Part shown: in pieces, positions 1 through 6,784 of the stretch
Layout of the letters: each line of letters begins with the position of its first letter
How positions within the stretch are numbered: position 1 is the stretch's first letter
Source: Armatimonadota bacterium
GTDB lineage: Bacteria > Armatimonadota > Fimbriimonadia > Fimbriimonadales > Fimbriimonadaceae
Assembly: GCA_022563855.1 (NCBI GenBank)
Contig: JADFMN010000006.1
Span: 62,001-126,000 of the forward strand
Direction of reading: 5' to 3'
DNA: 64,000 nt
Notes under the pieces: model-generated
What the model was told of the DNA's origin: nothing
The model's input: the letters and a program-made list of their open reading frames with translations, nothing else
Databases searched by the model: none
Position numbers and translations under genes: made by a program

Positions 1-286
1 TCAGCAGCAGCTTCATTCTTTCGGGCAGCTTGTGTTTCAGACTATCCGCGAGCAGTTCCTGCAATCCGAAACTCTTGATTCGAATACAAGTGAAGACGTG
101 TCTAAGGCCGGCCCCCAATACCACCGCCAAAATAACTCGCCCGAGCAATGTCAGATCGGAAACAAGTAAAGCAACGACAATCCCGGCAATACCTGCCCAT
201 GTCTCAATCCGGCGGAATTCGTAGATTGTGTTTGCTAGGACAATTCCCTTTAGCGACTTCTCGAGATTGGGATAGCTGTCGGCCAT
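1..286 (-). CDS. N-terminal part of a small membrane protein, paralogue of the next gene (cut by window edge)
   Basis: Reading the minus strand from the ATG at 286 gives 95 codons without a stop up to the window edge, so the C-terminus is missing. The start MADSYPNLEKSLKGIV matches the start of the protein at 697-1401 (MTASYPNLDRVLKGII). Both continue with a conserved Trp, two hydrophobic segments, an IRxKxF motif and a P-x-R-M motif near residue 90, so they are paralogues. A GAGGAAAG Shine-Dalgarno sequence lies 9 nt before the ATG. Function is unknown; a two-helix membrane anchor with a cytoplasmic tail is inferred. Confidence 0.7.
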   Translation of the reverse strand, partial: MADSYPNLEKSLKGIVLANTIYEFRRIETWAGIAGIVVALLVSDLTLLGRVILAVVLGAGLRHVFTCIRIKSFGLQELLADSLKHKLPERMKLLL

Positions 287-696
287 TTCACGTCGCTTTC
301 CTCGCGTGATAAGACCAACTATACATCGTTTCGGACATGGAGGGCGTTGCTCAGTCGACGCCAAGGAGCGAAGCACAATCCGCCAGCCGGCTACTCACGG
401 GCTATCGCGCCATTCGTCTTTTGGGTTGACGGCCGAGGGGCGAGGGTGTCGGTTGAAGGGTGCCACGGTCTGACCCGTAGGGCAGGCCGTGCGCCTGCCA
501 GATACTTACTCTAGAACGGGAGGGCGAGCTGTCGTCCTGAGCGGAGACGAAGGAAAGGATCGAGAGCTAGAAGTAGTCCCCTCAACCGTCATCCTGAGCG
601 GATCGAAGGAGCGCGGTTGAGGGGACGGTATTTGCCGCAGGATATCAAATGCGCCCGTGCAGGTCTGGAGACCCGCACCACAATTCCAGGCCGTCG
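287..696. other. 410-bp spacer with palindromic repeat elements, no convincing gene
   Basis: No ORF with coding character is visible. The stretch holds a GGCAGGC/GCCTGCC hairpin (481-499), two copies of a CCTGAGCGGA-type motif (about 533-556 and 589-612), and a perfect 13-bp inverted repeat around the second copy. The CCTGAGCGGA...CGAAGGA wording resembles a dispersed intergenic element seen in many bacterial genomes (from memory). It separates the two paralogous membrane genes. Confidence 0.6.
576..626. repeat. Palindromic intergenic repeat with 13-bp arms
   Basis: GTCCCCTCAACCG (576-588) and its exact reverse complement CGGTTGAGGGGAC (614-626) flank a 25-nt centre that contains CATCCTGAGCGGATCGAAGG. 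A degenerate copy of the centre lies just upstream at about 533-556. Either a dispersed palindromic element or a strong hairpin after the 697-1401 gene. Confidence 0.6.
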
Positions 697-1401
697 CTAA
701 CCTGAATCAGTGTCGGTCTTGACTTCTTCGATTGCATCTTTCAACGCCCGAAAGTGCTCCAGACTGTCTTGCAGGTCAGCAGAGTCTTCTGCCCTTTCGC
801 TCATGTCGGAAAGGGTACGCGACTCTCTTTCCAGTAAATGCAAATCATCGCGCAAGTCATTTAGTTGGTTAATCTCGGCGTCGCTCGGTTCGGTCTGAAA
901 TGTTAGTGATCGCTGGACTGCAGACAACGTCCGTCGCATCAAGACATCGGCAACTTTGAAAGCCTCGAACTGCGCCTTCAAGTAAGACGGCGAAGCTCCT
1001 GGTTTCAACATTTTTGCCTCCGTATGAGAGATCTGAACTTCCCACGACGCCTTCGAGCACTCCTCTAGAACATTCATGATATCTTTGCTTAGCATCGCCT
1101 GCAGCTTGCCCTTCTTTAACCACGAACGCATCCGTCTGGGCATAACCTCTTTCATGCCTTCCGAAATCGAAGCTGCAAAGCTGAAGTCCTTTAGACGAAT
1201 TCCTTCGGCCAAATGCGACAACACGAATGTCGTGGCTAGCGCAAGAATCGCCAGCCCGTACGACCCATCAACCAAGAACATCGTGAGTGCGACCATCCCA
1301 ATTGCCCAAATCCATTGATCTAGTTTTCGAAGGTATGAAAAGTAATCGGCAACAATAATTCCTTTCAGGACTCTGTCTAGATTCGGATAGCTCGCGGTCA
1401 T
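697..1401 (-). CDS. Membrane protein of unknown function with C-terminal coiled coil
   Basis: A 234-aa protein with two adjacent hydrophobic segments at about residues 31-44 and 48-62. A soluble C-terminal half is rich in Glu, Asp, Arg and Leu, and residues about 170-230 look like a coiled coil. I do not recognise the family. Its first 95 residues are clearly paralogous to the truncated protein at 1-286, so the locus arose by tandem duplication. It starts 42 nt after the stop of the 1444-2004 gene, so the two are probably co-transcribed. Confidence 0.7.
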   Translation of the reverse strand: MTASYPNLDRVLKGIIVADYFSYLRKLDQWIWAIGMVALTMFLVDGSYGLAILALATTFVLSHLAEGIRLKDFSFAASISEGMKEVMPRRMRSWLKKGKLQAMLSKDIMNVLEECSKASWEVQISHTEAKMLKPGASPSYLKAQFEAFKVADVLMRRTLSAVQRSLTFQTEPSDAEINQLNDLRDDLHLLERESRTLSDMSERAEDSADLQDSLEHFRALKDAIEEVKTDTDSG

Positions 1402-1443
1402 GTCAAAACTCTGTTGCTAGCGGTCGCACCATGATCTGGGTGC

Positions 1444-2004
1444 TCATGTGACCACCGGCACCGTTCCAGTCATTGCAATACGGTTTTGCTCCGCCCAGTG
1501 GCAAATCGACTCGATTGCGTCGGGCTGTGCCAGAAGCCTGCAGTCGATGTAGATAGGCGGAAGCATCGACCACTTTCGTCTCACGAGACACCCCTCGTCA
1601 AGCCACTCGATAGATTTGACCCGCTTAGCTCGGATTATGACAGTGAAAGGCAGTTCGTACAGCCACTTCGTCCGGTGCCTCTCCTTAAGGCCGATCCAAT
1701 CGGACTGCAATGTAAATTTGATTTGGTCGAGGGAACCAACGATTCTTCGAACTTCTGGCAGTAGACCGAATAAAACTGCACCAATGGCAAAGCCGAGCGG
1801 CGCACCCCATCCGAAAAACAGGTCCATGAGGAACGTCCCGATGACCGATGCCAGACAGAGGCAAGCGAGCGTATTTTCGTCTCTCCACTTCAATACCGTG
1901 CGCCGAGAGTGTTTATAGGACCGCAAGTCGGCGGCGTCCGTGAAGGCGTACTCGTACGACGCCCCCAAGACCCCCCGTAAACTATCGGCAGCTACGTGTG
2001 CCAC
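1444..2004 (-). CDS. Small membrane protein, possibly YcxB-like
   Basis: A 186-aa protein with two closely spaced hydrophobic segments (about 46-60 and 68-84). After them come a beta-rich, PH-like stretch with conserved Trp residues and a PPIYIDCRL-type strand near the C-terminus. This layout (two helices, then a small beta domain) resembles YcxB-like proteins, but the assignment is weak. The GTG at 2004 is the chosen start; an ATG two bases upstream is out of frame. A perfect TATAAT lies only 6 nt before the GTG, with no Shine-Dalgarno, suggesting a leaderless mRNA. It is the first gene of the pair with 697-1401. Confidence 0.65.
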   Translation of the reverse strand: MAHVAADSLRGVLGASYEYAFTDAADLRSYKHSRRTVLKWRDENTLACLCLASVIGTFLMDLFFGWGAPLGFAIGAVLFGLLPEVRRIVGSLDQIKFTLQSDWIGLKERHRTKWLYELPFTVIIRAKRVKSIEWLDEGCLVRRKWSMLPPIYIDCRLLAQPDAIESICHWAEQNRIAMTGTVPVVT

Positions 2005-2010
2005 ATTTTG

Positions 2011-2016
2011 ATTATA
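2011..2016 (-). promoter_or_regulatory. TATAAT -10 box, 6 nt before the GTG start
   Basis: The minus-strand hexamer TATAAT matches the sigma70 consensus and sits where transcription would begin at or next to the GTG at 2004. No clear -35 box is visible. Confidence 0.5.
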
Positions 2017-2070
2017 CAGCGCCTCCGGGCCGGGCGAGATGATCCGAGTTCGGCCTGGGGTTGGGGAGTC

Positions 2071-3213
2071 CTACGGTCTGAGAGCCAATTCGCGCCAGGC
2101 GGCGACGGTGATCTCGGTGCAGAAATGCCGGCCTTCCGCGGTCAGGAACACCGAGCCGTCGCGTTCCTCGATCCAGCCGGTGTCGAGAAACTTTTCAAGA
2201 GCGGAGTGGTCGAGACTCAAGCCCTCAACAGGTACTCCTTCGTTCAGGCGGATGCCGAGCATCCAGCGCTCGAAAGCCAGCGTATCGGCGTCCAAGACCT
2301 CGCTGTCGCACCACATATCGATCGCGCCTTCGAGCGCGTCGCAGTACCGCTCCGGGTGCTTCTGGTTCGTGTACCGCGTGCGTCCGTCATCGGAAGAAGC
2401 AAAACACCCGACCGCTCCAGGGCCGTAGCCGAGATACTCCTCCTCGTGCCAGTAGCACAGGTTGTGCTCGCACTCGAAACCCGGCCTGCAGAAGTTGCTG
2501 ATCTCGTACTGCCGGAAGCCCGCTTTCTCTGCCAAAGAGCAAGCAGAATCGTACATCTGCACCTGCGACTCGTCGTCCGGCAGATCTAGCAGCCCGCGCT
2601 GAGCGTAACGGTGAAACCGCGTGTTCGGCTCGATGGTCAAGCAGTAGAGGGAAAGGTGATCCGGCCGGAGCGCAAGGGCCGTCTTCAAGTTCTGTTCCCA
2701 AGTGCGCGGAGACTGACCGGGCAGAGCAAACATCAGGTCTAGATTCAGATTATCGAACCCGGCCTGCCGCGCGGCTTGCACCGCGCGGGCGATATCGCTC
2801 GCTTCGTGAACGCGGCCAAGTTGGATCAGCTCACCCGATTGAAAACTCTGCGCGCCAAGGCTCAGCCGGTTGAAGCCCGCCGCGCGCATCGCCGAGAACT
2901 TCTCCGCGTCCACCGTGCCGGGATTCGCCTCGCTCGTAATCTCCGCACCGGCAACCGGCGGATGAGCTTCGATCACGGTGCGAAGCAATCGGCATAGCTG
3001 TTCGGCAGAGAGGAAAGTCGGCGTTCCGCCGCCGAAGAAGATCGTCTTCGCTGGTCGCCCTCGCCAGTAGCTTCTCTCAATTTCAGAAACGGTCGCAGCG
3101 ACAGTCCGCTCAATGATCTCACCATCAAGCGCAAAGGAATTGAAGTCGCAGTAGCCGCACTTGCTGGGGCAGAACGGCGTGTGGACGTAAACGGCGACGG
3201 GGTCGAGATTCAC
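2071..3213 (-). CDS. hemW: HemW, radical SAM haem chaperone (CPO-III-like)
   Basis: A 380-aa protein opening with YVHTPFCPSKCGYCDFNSF. This carries the radical-SAM CxxxCxxC cluster (Cys15, Cys19, Cys22) in the form typical of HemW, followed by the FFGGGTP motif and a C-terminal HemN-like domain. HemW binds haem and helps deliver it to respiratory proteins. It was long annotated as oxygen-independent coproporphyrinogen oxidase but lacks that activity in studied members. The GTG at 3213 puts the family's N-terminus exactly in place. That GTG overlaps, as GTGA, the distal stop of the small TGA-containing ORF upstream, implying translational coupling. Confidence 0.93.
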   Translation of the reverse strand: MNLDPVAVYVHTPFCPSKCGYCDFNSFALDGEIIERTVAATVSEIERSYWRGRPAKTIFFGGGTPTFLSAEQLCRLLRTVIEAHPPVAGAEITSEANPGTVDAEKFSAMRAAGFNRLSLGAQSFQSGELIQLGRVHEASDIARAVQAARQAGFDNLNLDLMFALPGQSPRTWEQNLKTALALRPDHLSLYCLTIEPNTRFHRYAQRGLLDLPDDESQVQMYDSACSLAEKAGFRQYEISNFCRPGFECEHNLCYWHEEEYLGYGPGAVGCFASSDDGRTRYTNQKHPERYCDALEGAIDMWCDSEVLDADTLAFERWMLGIRLNEGVPVEGLSLDHSALEKFLDTGWIEERDGSVFLTAEGRHFCTEITVAAWRELALRP

Positions 3214-3380
3214 CGCTTAGAGGTTAGCACGGCGATCAACCCGAGAATGGCGCCACCAAGAACCGGTACCACCGGCTCACGACAACTGATTCAGCCGGAA
3301 CTGATCGCTTTCATCAGCAGGTGATAGCCGAAACCGCCCGCCGCACCGATGGCTGTTCCTACTAGAGTTTCCCAGCGCAT
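3210..3380 (-). CDS. Candidate selenoprotein: 56-aa two-helix membrane protein with in-frame TGA (UxxC motif), DUF6132-like
   Basis: From the ATG at 3380 the frame gives 29 codons, TGA (3291-3293), then 26 more codons to a second TGA at 3210-3212. Reading the first TGA as Sec gives a 56-aa protein with two Gly/Ala-rich hydrophobic helices (about 6-26 and 37-52). They flank SSG-U-ISC-REP, a UxxC redox-type motif. From memory, DUF6132-like proteins share this layout with an SG.CPIT motif. Counting back ungapped from the second-helix LxGAxxG motif, the TGA falls on the conserved Cys. The distal stop overlaps the hemW GTG start as GTGA. A hairpin of SECIS geometry begins 13 nt after the TGA. Alternatives are a pseudogene or a 29-aa peptide. 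An in-frame ATG at 3392 could also serve; TATGAT at 3388-3393 favours a leaderless start at 3380. Confidence 0.72.
3260..3278 (-). promoter_or_regulatory. Putative bacterial SECIS hairpin
   Basis: Twelve nt after the TGA, GAGCCGGT (3278-3271) pairs with ACCGGTTC (3267-3260) over 8 bp with one G-U. The apical loop is the trinucleotide GGT, so it starts with G and begins 21 nt after the TGA. Known bSECIS elements have a G in the first two loop positions and the loop roughly 16-37 nt after the UGA, so the geometry fits. Confidence 0.6.
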
Positions 3381-3387
3381 TACAAGG

Positions 3388-3393
3388 ATCATA
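3388..3393 (-). promoter_or_regulatory. TATGAT -10-like box before the candidate Sec gene
   Basis: The minus-strand TATGAT ends 7 nt before the ATG at 3380, and no Shine-Dalgarno is seen. This is the spacing found at other apparently leaderless genes here. A TTGACA lies too close upstream to be its -35. Confidence 0.35.
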
Positions 3394-3438
3394 GCGTGTC
3401 AAACCGCATCAAAGTTCCGCGCGCCTGGGCGGACACCG

Positions 3439-3444
3439 TATAAT
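3439..3444 (+). promoter_or_regulatory. TATAAT -10 box for the beta-propeller gene
   Basis: A perfect TATAAT lies 17 nt before the ATG at 3462. It overlaps the alternative TTG start at 3444, which is therefore unlikely to be used. Confidence 0.5.
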
Positions 3445-3461
3445 TGCCGGACGCGAGCGAA

Positions 3462-4487
3462 ATGAAACTGACACGAAGAGACGTTCTCAAGGCAGGCGCG
3501 ATCGGTGCTGGCGCTTTGGCCTTGGGCGGGGCAGCGGGCGCGCTTTCGCGCGGCCTGCAGAAAAGGCCGGTGATCGGCTCTGGCGAGCACACCTACGAGG
3601 TGTATCACGACTGGCTCCAGCCCCCGGCGAACCTCAAGTGGGGCGACACCCACGGTTTGGTTCAAGACTCGAACGGTTGGATCTACGTCGCTCACACCGT
3701 CAACGGTGCGAGCGTGAGCAAAGACGCCGTCGTGGTCTTCGACGAGAAAGGCAAGTTCGTGAAGTCGTTCGGCGCGGAATTCGCCGGCGGGGCGCACGGG
3801 CTCGACATCCGCAAGGAAGGATCCGACGAGTACCTGTACCACTGTGATATCAACCGCAGGCTGATCGTGAAAACGAACCTGACGGGAGACGTGGTCTGGG
3901 AACAAGGCATGCCGACCGAGCCCGAAGTCTATGAGAACGAGGGCCAGTGGCGGCCGACGAACGTCGCGTTCGCCCCCAACGGCGACTTCTTCTTGGGCGA
4001 CGGGTACGGATCGAGCTACATCCACCGGTACACCAAGGACGGCGAGTACGTCAGCCTGTTCTGCGGGCCGGGTTCGGACGCGGGGAAGGTCTCCTGCCCA
4101 CACGGACTCTGGGTGGACGAGCGAGGCGACGAGCCGATGCTCGTCGTGGCTGACCGCTCGAACCGGCGGCTTCAGTACTTCACCTTGGATGGCAAGCACG
4201 ACCGGTTTATTACGGAGGGCATGCGTCTGCCGTGCCACGTCCACTTCAACAAAGACCTGATGCTCGTGCCCGACCTATCGAGCATCGTCACGATTCTTGG
4301 GGCGGATAACCAAGTGGTTGCAGCCCTCGGAGACGGCCATCCGACGAACCTGCGTGGGAAGCCGCGAGAGGACTTCATTCCGGGCAAGTTCATCCACCCG
4401 CACGCCGCGATCTGGGTCAACGGCGACGATATTTTGGTCGCTGAATGGGTGCCGATCGGCCGATTGACTCTGCTGAAGAAGCTCTAA
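3462..4487 (+). CDS. Tat-exported NHL-type beta-propeller protein
   Basis: A 341-aa protein. It begins MKLTRRDVLKAGAIGAGALAL, a twin-arginine signal (TRRDVLK) followed by a hydrophobic Ala/Gly stretch, so it is probably exported folded by Tat. The mature part has repeated propeller blades with NHL-like wording, for example VVVFDEKGKFVKSFG, HGLWVDERGDEPMLVVADR and NRRLQYFTLDG. It resembles six-bladed peptidylglycine-lyase-like proteins common in Planctomycetes and Verrucomicrobia. Enzymatic activity cannot be deduced. The ATG at 3462 is preferred because TATAAT overlaps the earlier TTG. The stop overlaps the convergent argS stop (CTAA). Confidence 0.75.
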   Translation: MKLTRRDVLKAGAIGAGALALGGAAGALSRGLQKRPVIGSGEHTYEVYHDWLQPPANLKWGDTHGLVQDSNGWIYVAHTVNGASVSKDAVVVFDEKGKFVKSFGAEFAGGAHGLDIRKEGSDEYLYHCDINRRLIVKTNLTGDVVWEQGMPTEPEVYENEGQWRPTNVAFAPNGDFFLGDGYGSSYIHRYTKDGEYVSLFCGPGSDAGKVSCPHGLWVDERGDEPMLVVADRSNRRLQYFTLDGKHDRFITEGMRLPCHVHFNKDLMLVPDLSSIVTILGADNQVVAALGDGHPTNLRGKPREDFIPGKFIHPHAAIWVNGDDILVAEWVPIGRLTLLKKL

Positions 4488-6580
4488 CGGTCCATCCGCT
4501 TGGGCGCGCTGATGCCGAGCAGGCCGAAAACCGCCTTCAACCCGGTCGCCGTCGCCTGGCAGAGGGCGAGCCTAGCCTGACTGAGTTCAGGCTCCTCAGG
4601 CTGAATCACTCGGCAAGCGTCGTAGAAGTGGTGGTAGGTTCGCGCGAGTTCGGTGGCGTACGTCGTCAACCGGTTCACGGCATAGTCCTCAGCGCACCTC
4701 TCGACTTCGTATCCGAGGTCCTGCAGCTTCAAAATGAGCGCCTTTTCCTTCGGGTCCCGAAGCAATTCGAGGTTCGGGCCTCCACCCCTAACCCCCTCCT
4801 CCATTTCGCTGTCGCAAGAATGGAGGAGAGGGCTCTTGATCCCTGCCTCGGCAGCCTTGGCGATTAAGCTGCAGATGCGTGCGTGGGCGTACTGGACGTA
4901 GAAAACCGGGTTTTCGTCGCTCTGCTTTTCGGCCAGATCGAGGTCGAAGTCGAACGTCGTGTCGTGGTGCCGCATCAAGTAGAAAAACCGTGCGACGTCC
5001 CTGCCGACCCTCTGCTTATCCTCGTCCGAACCATCCGGTTGTACGTGCTCTCCGATTTCGTTGATTAGGTCGATGAGCGCATAGATGTTGCCGTCGCGCT
5101 TGCGCATCGGGGCTGCGACGCCGTCCTTCAGAAACCGGACGAGCTGGAAGATCAGAACGTCCAGCTTTTGGTTCGCTTCGTCGCGCGCGTCGAGGCAGTC
5201 CTGCTTTTCGCTCTTGTCGGACCAGATCATGGCGTCGTGCTCGTCGAACGTCTCGGACTTTGCTGGGCTGGGCTGCATCAGCATGGCCGCGACTACCGCA
5301 TGGAGCCTGCTGATGTATCCGTGGTGGTCCGGGCCGAGCACCGTGATCAGCTTGTCGCACCCCTCCGGCCGGTTGAATTTGTCCTTGTGGTACGCGATGT
5401 CGCTGGCGATGTAGGTCAGGCGTCCGTCGGACCGGCGCAGCACCCGGTCCATGTCGTCGCCAAACTTGGTTGAGCGCAACCAGAGCGTTGCTGTCCCTGG
5501 GCTATTGGCTTCGCCTGACTCTTGGCTGTCGCCTGACTCTTGACTTGCGTCTGACTCTACACTCGCGGTCGGATCGCTCGAACTCCCTCTCCGGTGGGAG
5601 AGGGTTGGGGAGAGGGTGTCCGGCTTACCTTCCGCACCCCCTCCTTCGTCCTCCCCCAGGGGGGAGGGGGCTTGTTCGTCGCCATTCTGGGGTTCGCGGG
5701 TGACGTCTTTGATTTCGTCGTTCTTGCCGACCGCGACCTTCGTGCGAAACGTCTGCTCGTCTGCAACTTTCTTCTTGAGCAGGTTGCGAATGCCGTCGTC
5801 CACTGCACCGCTGTCATGCAATGACTGCTCGCTGAACCATGTGTCGAACTCGACGCCGAAGGCCTGTAAGTCGCCTCGCTGCGAATCTATCATCAAACGT
5901 TGGCTGTGTGTCTGGAACTCGCCTAGTGATAGGTCGCATACGTCGTATTGGTCGGATAGACTAGCTGAGACCTCTTGAACGTAATCGCCCTTGTAGCCAT
6001 CATCGGGAACCTTCTTTCCCTCCGAGAGAGCCTTCACGGACAGCGCGAACAGCCGCATCTGCTCGCTGTTGATCCCGTCGTTGATGTAGTACTCGCGGTG
6101 GACGGTGTGGCCGACGGCTTCGAGCACGTTGCAGAGCGTCGAGCCGTACGCCGCCCCTCGACCCGAGCCGACCGTGATTGGGCCGTTCGGGTTCACCGAC
6201 ACGAACTCGACGTTGATCTTGAGCGGCTTAGCCGCGGCCCTGTGGAAAAACGACGCCCCGCCGGACAGAACGAAATCGAGCGCTCGAGCCGTCATACGCT
6301 CAGAGAGCGTGAGGTTGATGAAACCGGGGCCGGCGACTTCCACCTTGCTGAGGTCGGCGTCGTGCGAAAGCGCACCGGCGATCATCTCTCCGAGCGCTCT
6401 CGGGTTCATTCGCGCGGTCTTCGCAGCGGCCATCGCGAAGTTGCAGGCGAAGTCGCCGTGCTCTGGAGATTTGGTGTCACTAATTTCAGCCTTGGGATAC
6501 TCTGCACCCGGCAGGCTTCCATCTGCCTTCAGACCTTCGATGACGGCATCGACCTTTGCGGTTAGCTCGCTCCGTAACAA
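4484..6580 (-). CDS. argS: Arginyl-tRNA synthetase with two repeat-derived insertions
   Basis: A 698-aa ArgRS; typical length is 550-600. Recognisable parts are the N-terminal Add-1 domain (HGDFACNFAM), the catalytic domain (FVSVNPNGP...GRGAAYG, about 126-146; TKFGDDMDRVL; YIASDIAYH; GPDHHGY) and the C-terminal anticodon domain (FYVQYAHARI; LARTYHHFYDACRV). The HIGH signature reads TVGS at about 136-139, so both histidines are absent. The KMSK region is PMRKRDGN, and a degenerate KMSK is common in ArgRS. Insertions at about 297-368 and 577-601 are low-complexity and are encoded by palindromic and tandem repeats. The start is a TTG at 6580, with no better start in frame. It charges tRNA-Arg in the cytoplasm. 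Confidence 0.9.
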   Translation of the reverse strand: MLRSELTAKVDAVIEGLKADGSLPGAEYPKAEISDTKSPEHGDFACNFAMAAAKTARMNPRALGEMIAGALSHDADLSKVEVAGPGFINLTLSERMTARALDFVLSGGASFFHRAAAKPLKINVEFVSVNPNGPITVGSGRGAAYGSTLCNVLEAVGHTVHREYYINDGINSEQMRLFALSVKALSEGKKVPDDGYKGDYVQEVSASLSDQYDVCDLSLGEFQTHSQRLMIDSQRGDLQAFGVEFDTWFSEQSLHDSGAVDDGIRNLLKKKVADEQTFRTKVAVGKNDEIKDVTREPQNGDEQAPSPLGEDEGGGAEGKPDTLSPTLSHRRGSSSDPTASVESDASQESGDSQESGEANSPGTATLWLRSTKFGDDMDRVLRRSDGRLTYIASDIAYHKDKFNRPEGCDKLITVLGPDHHGYISRLHAVVAAMLMQPSPAKSETFDEHDAMIWSDKSEKQDCLDARDEANQKLDVLIFQLVRFLKDGVAAPMRKRDGNIYALIDLINEIGEHVQPDGSDEDKQRVGRDVARFFYLMRHHDTTFDFDLDLAEKQSDENPVFYVQYAHARICSLIAKAAEAGIKSPLLHSCDSEMEEGVRGGGPNLELLRDPKEKALILKLQDLGYEVERCAEDYAVNRLTTYATELARTYHHFYDACRVIQPEEPELSQARLALCQATATGLKAVFGLLGISAPKRMDR
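4796..4828. repeat. Palindromic repeat inserted in frame in argS (C-terminal site)
   Basis: CTCCTCCATT (4796-4805) and AATGGAGGAG (4819-4828) form a perfect 10-bp inverted repeat with a 13-nt loop, within C-rich sequence typical of dispersed repeats. It encodes the loop around SPLLHSCDSEMEEGVRGGG, between two helices of the anticodon domain, where ArgRS normally has a short connector. Confidence 0.65.
5511..5564. repeat. Three degenerate 18-bp tandem repeats in argS
   Basis: The units 5511-5528, 5529-5546 and 5547-5564 share TCGCCTGACTCTTG. On the minus strand they encode a Ser/Glu/Gly-rich linker of the DSQESGE type. The 18-bp period keeps the reading frame. It adjoins the palindromic insert at 5585-5667. 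Confidence 0.75.
5585..5667. repeat. Two palindromic repeats inserted in frame in argS
   Basis: CCCTCTCC/GGAGAGGG (5585-5592/5597-5604) and CCTCCCC/GGGGAGG (5650-5656/5661-5667) are two strong hairpins. On the minus strand they read out as LSPTLSHRRG and PSPLGEDEGGG. The same wording turns up widely as intergenic repeats in GC-rich genomes (from memory), so this looks like a repeat inserted into a surface loop of ArgRS. Confidence 0.7.
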
Positions 6581-6784
6581 CTCAGGGCTGGAATACCTGA
6601 AAATGTGCGGGGTTAAAGGCCAGATTCCGCCTCCCAGCAGAAAAAAGGGTGCTACAAATTACGATTTGGCGAAAAATAGTTCTAAAATGAGTCAATTGCA
6701 AAAGCACCGGCACTTCGATAGCTGGCCCGTGCTACTGTTTTCTTGCGGACCTCTCCGCGTGGACTGACTGAGGATAAAGCGTTT

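Noticed and set aside
3210-3380. Simple pseudogene reading of the TGA-interrupted small ORF
   Set aside because: There is no frameshift or other decay, both helices are preserved, and the downstream half overlaps hemW as GTGA with a SECIS-like hairpin at the right distance. Kept as an alternative, but not favoured.
6590-6784. c-di-GMP riboswitch upstream of pilB
   Set aside because: The AT-richer leader was inspected for GEMM-type conserved blocks and none were found.
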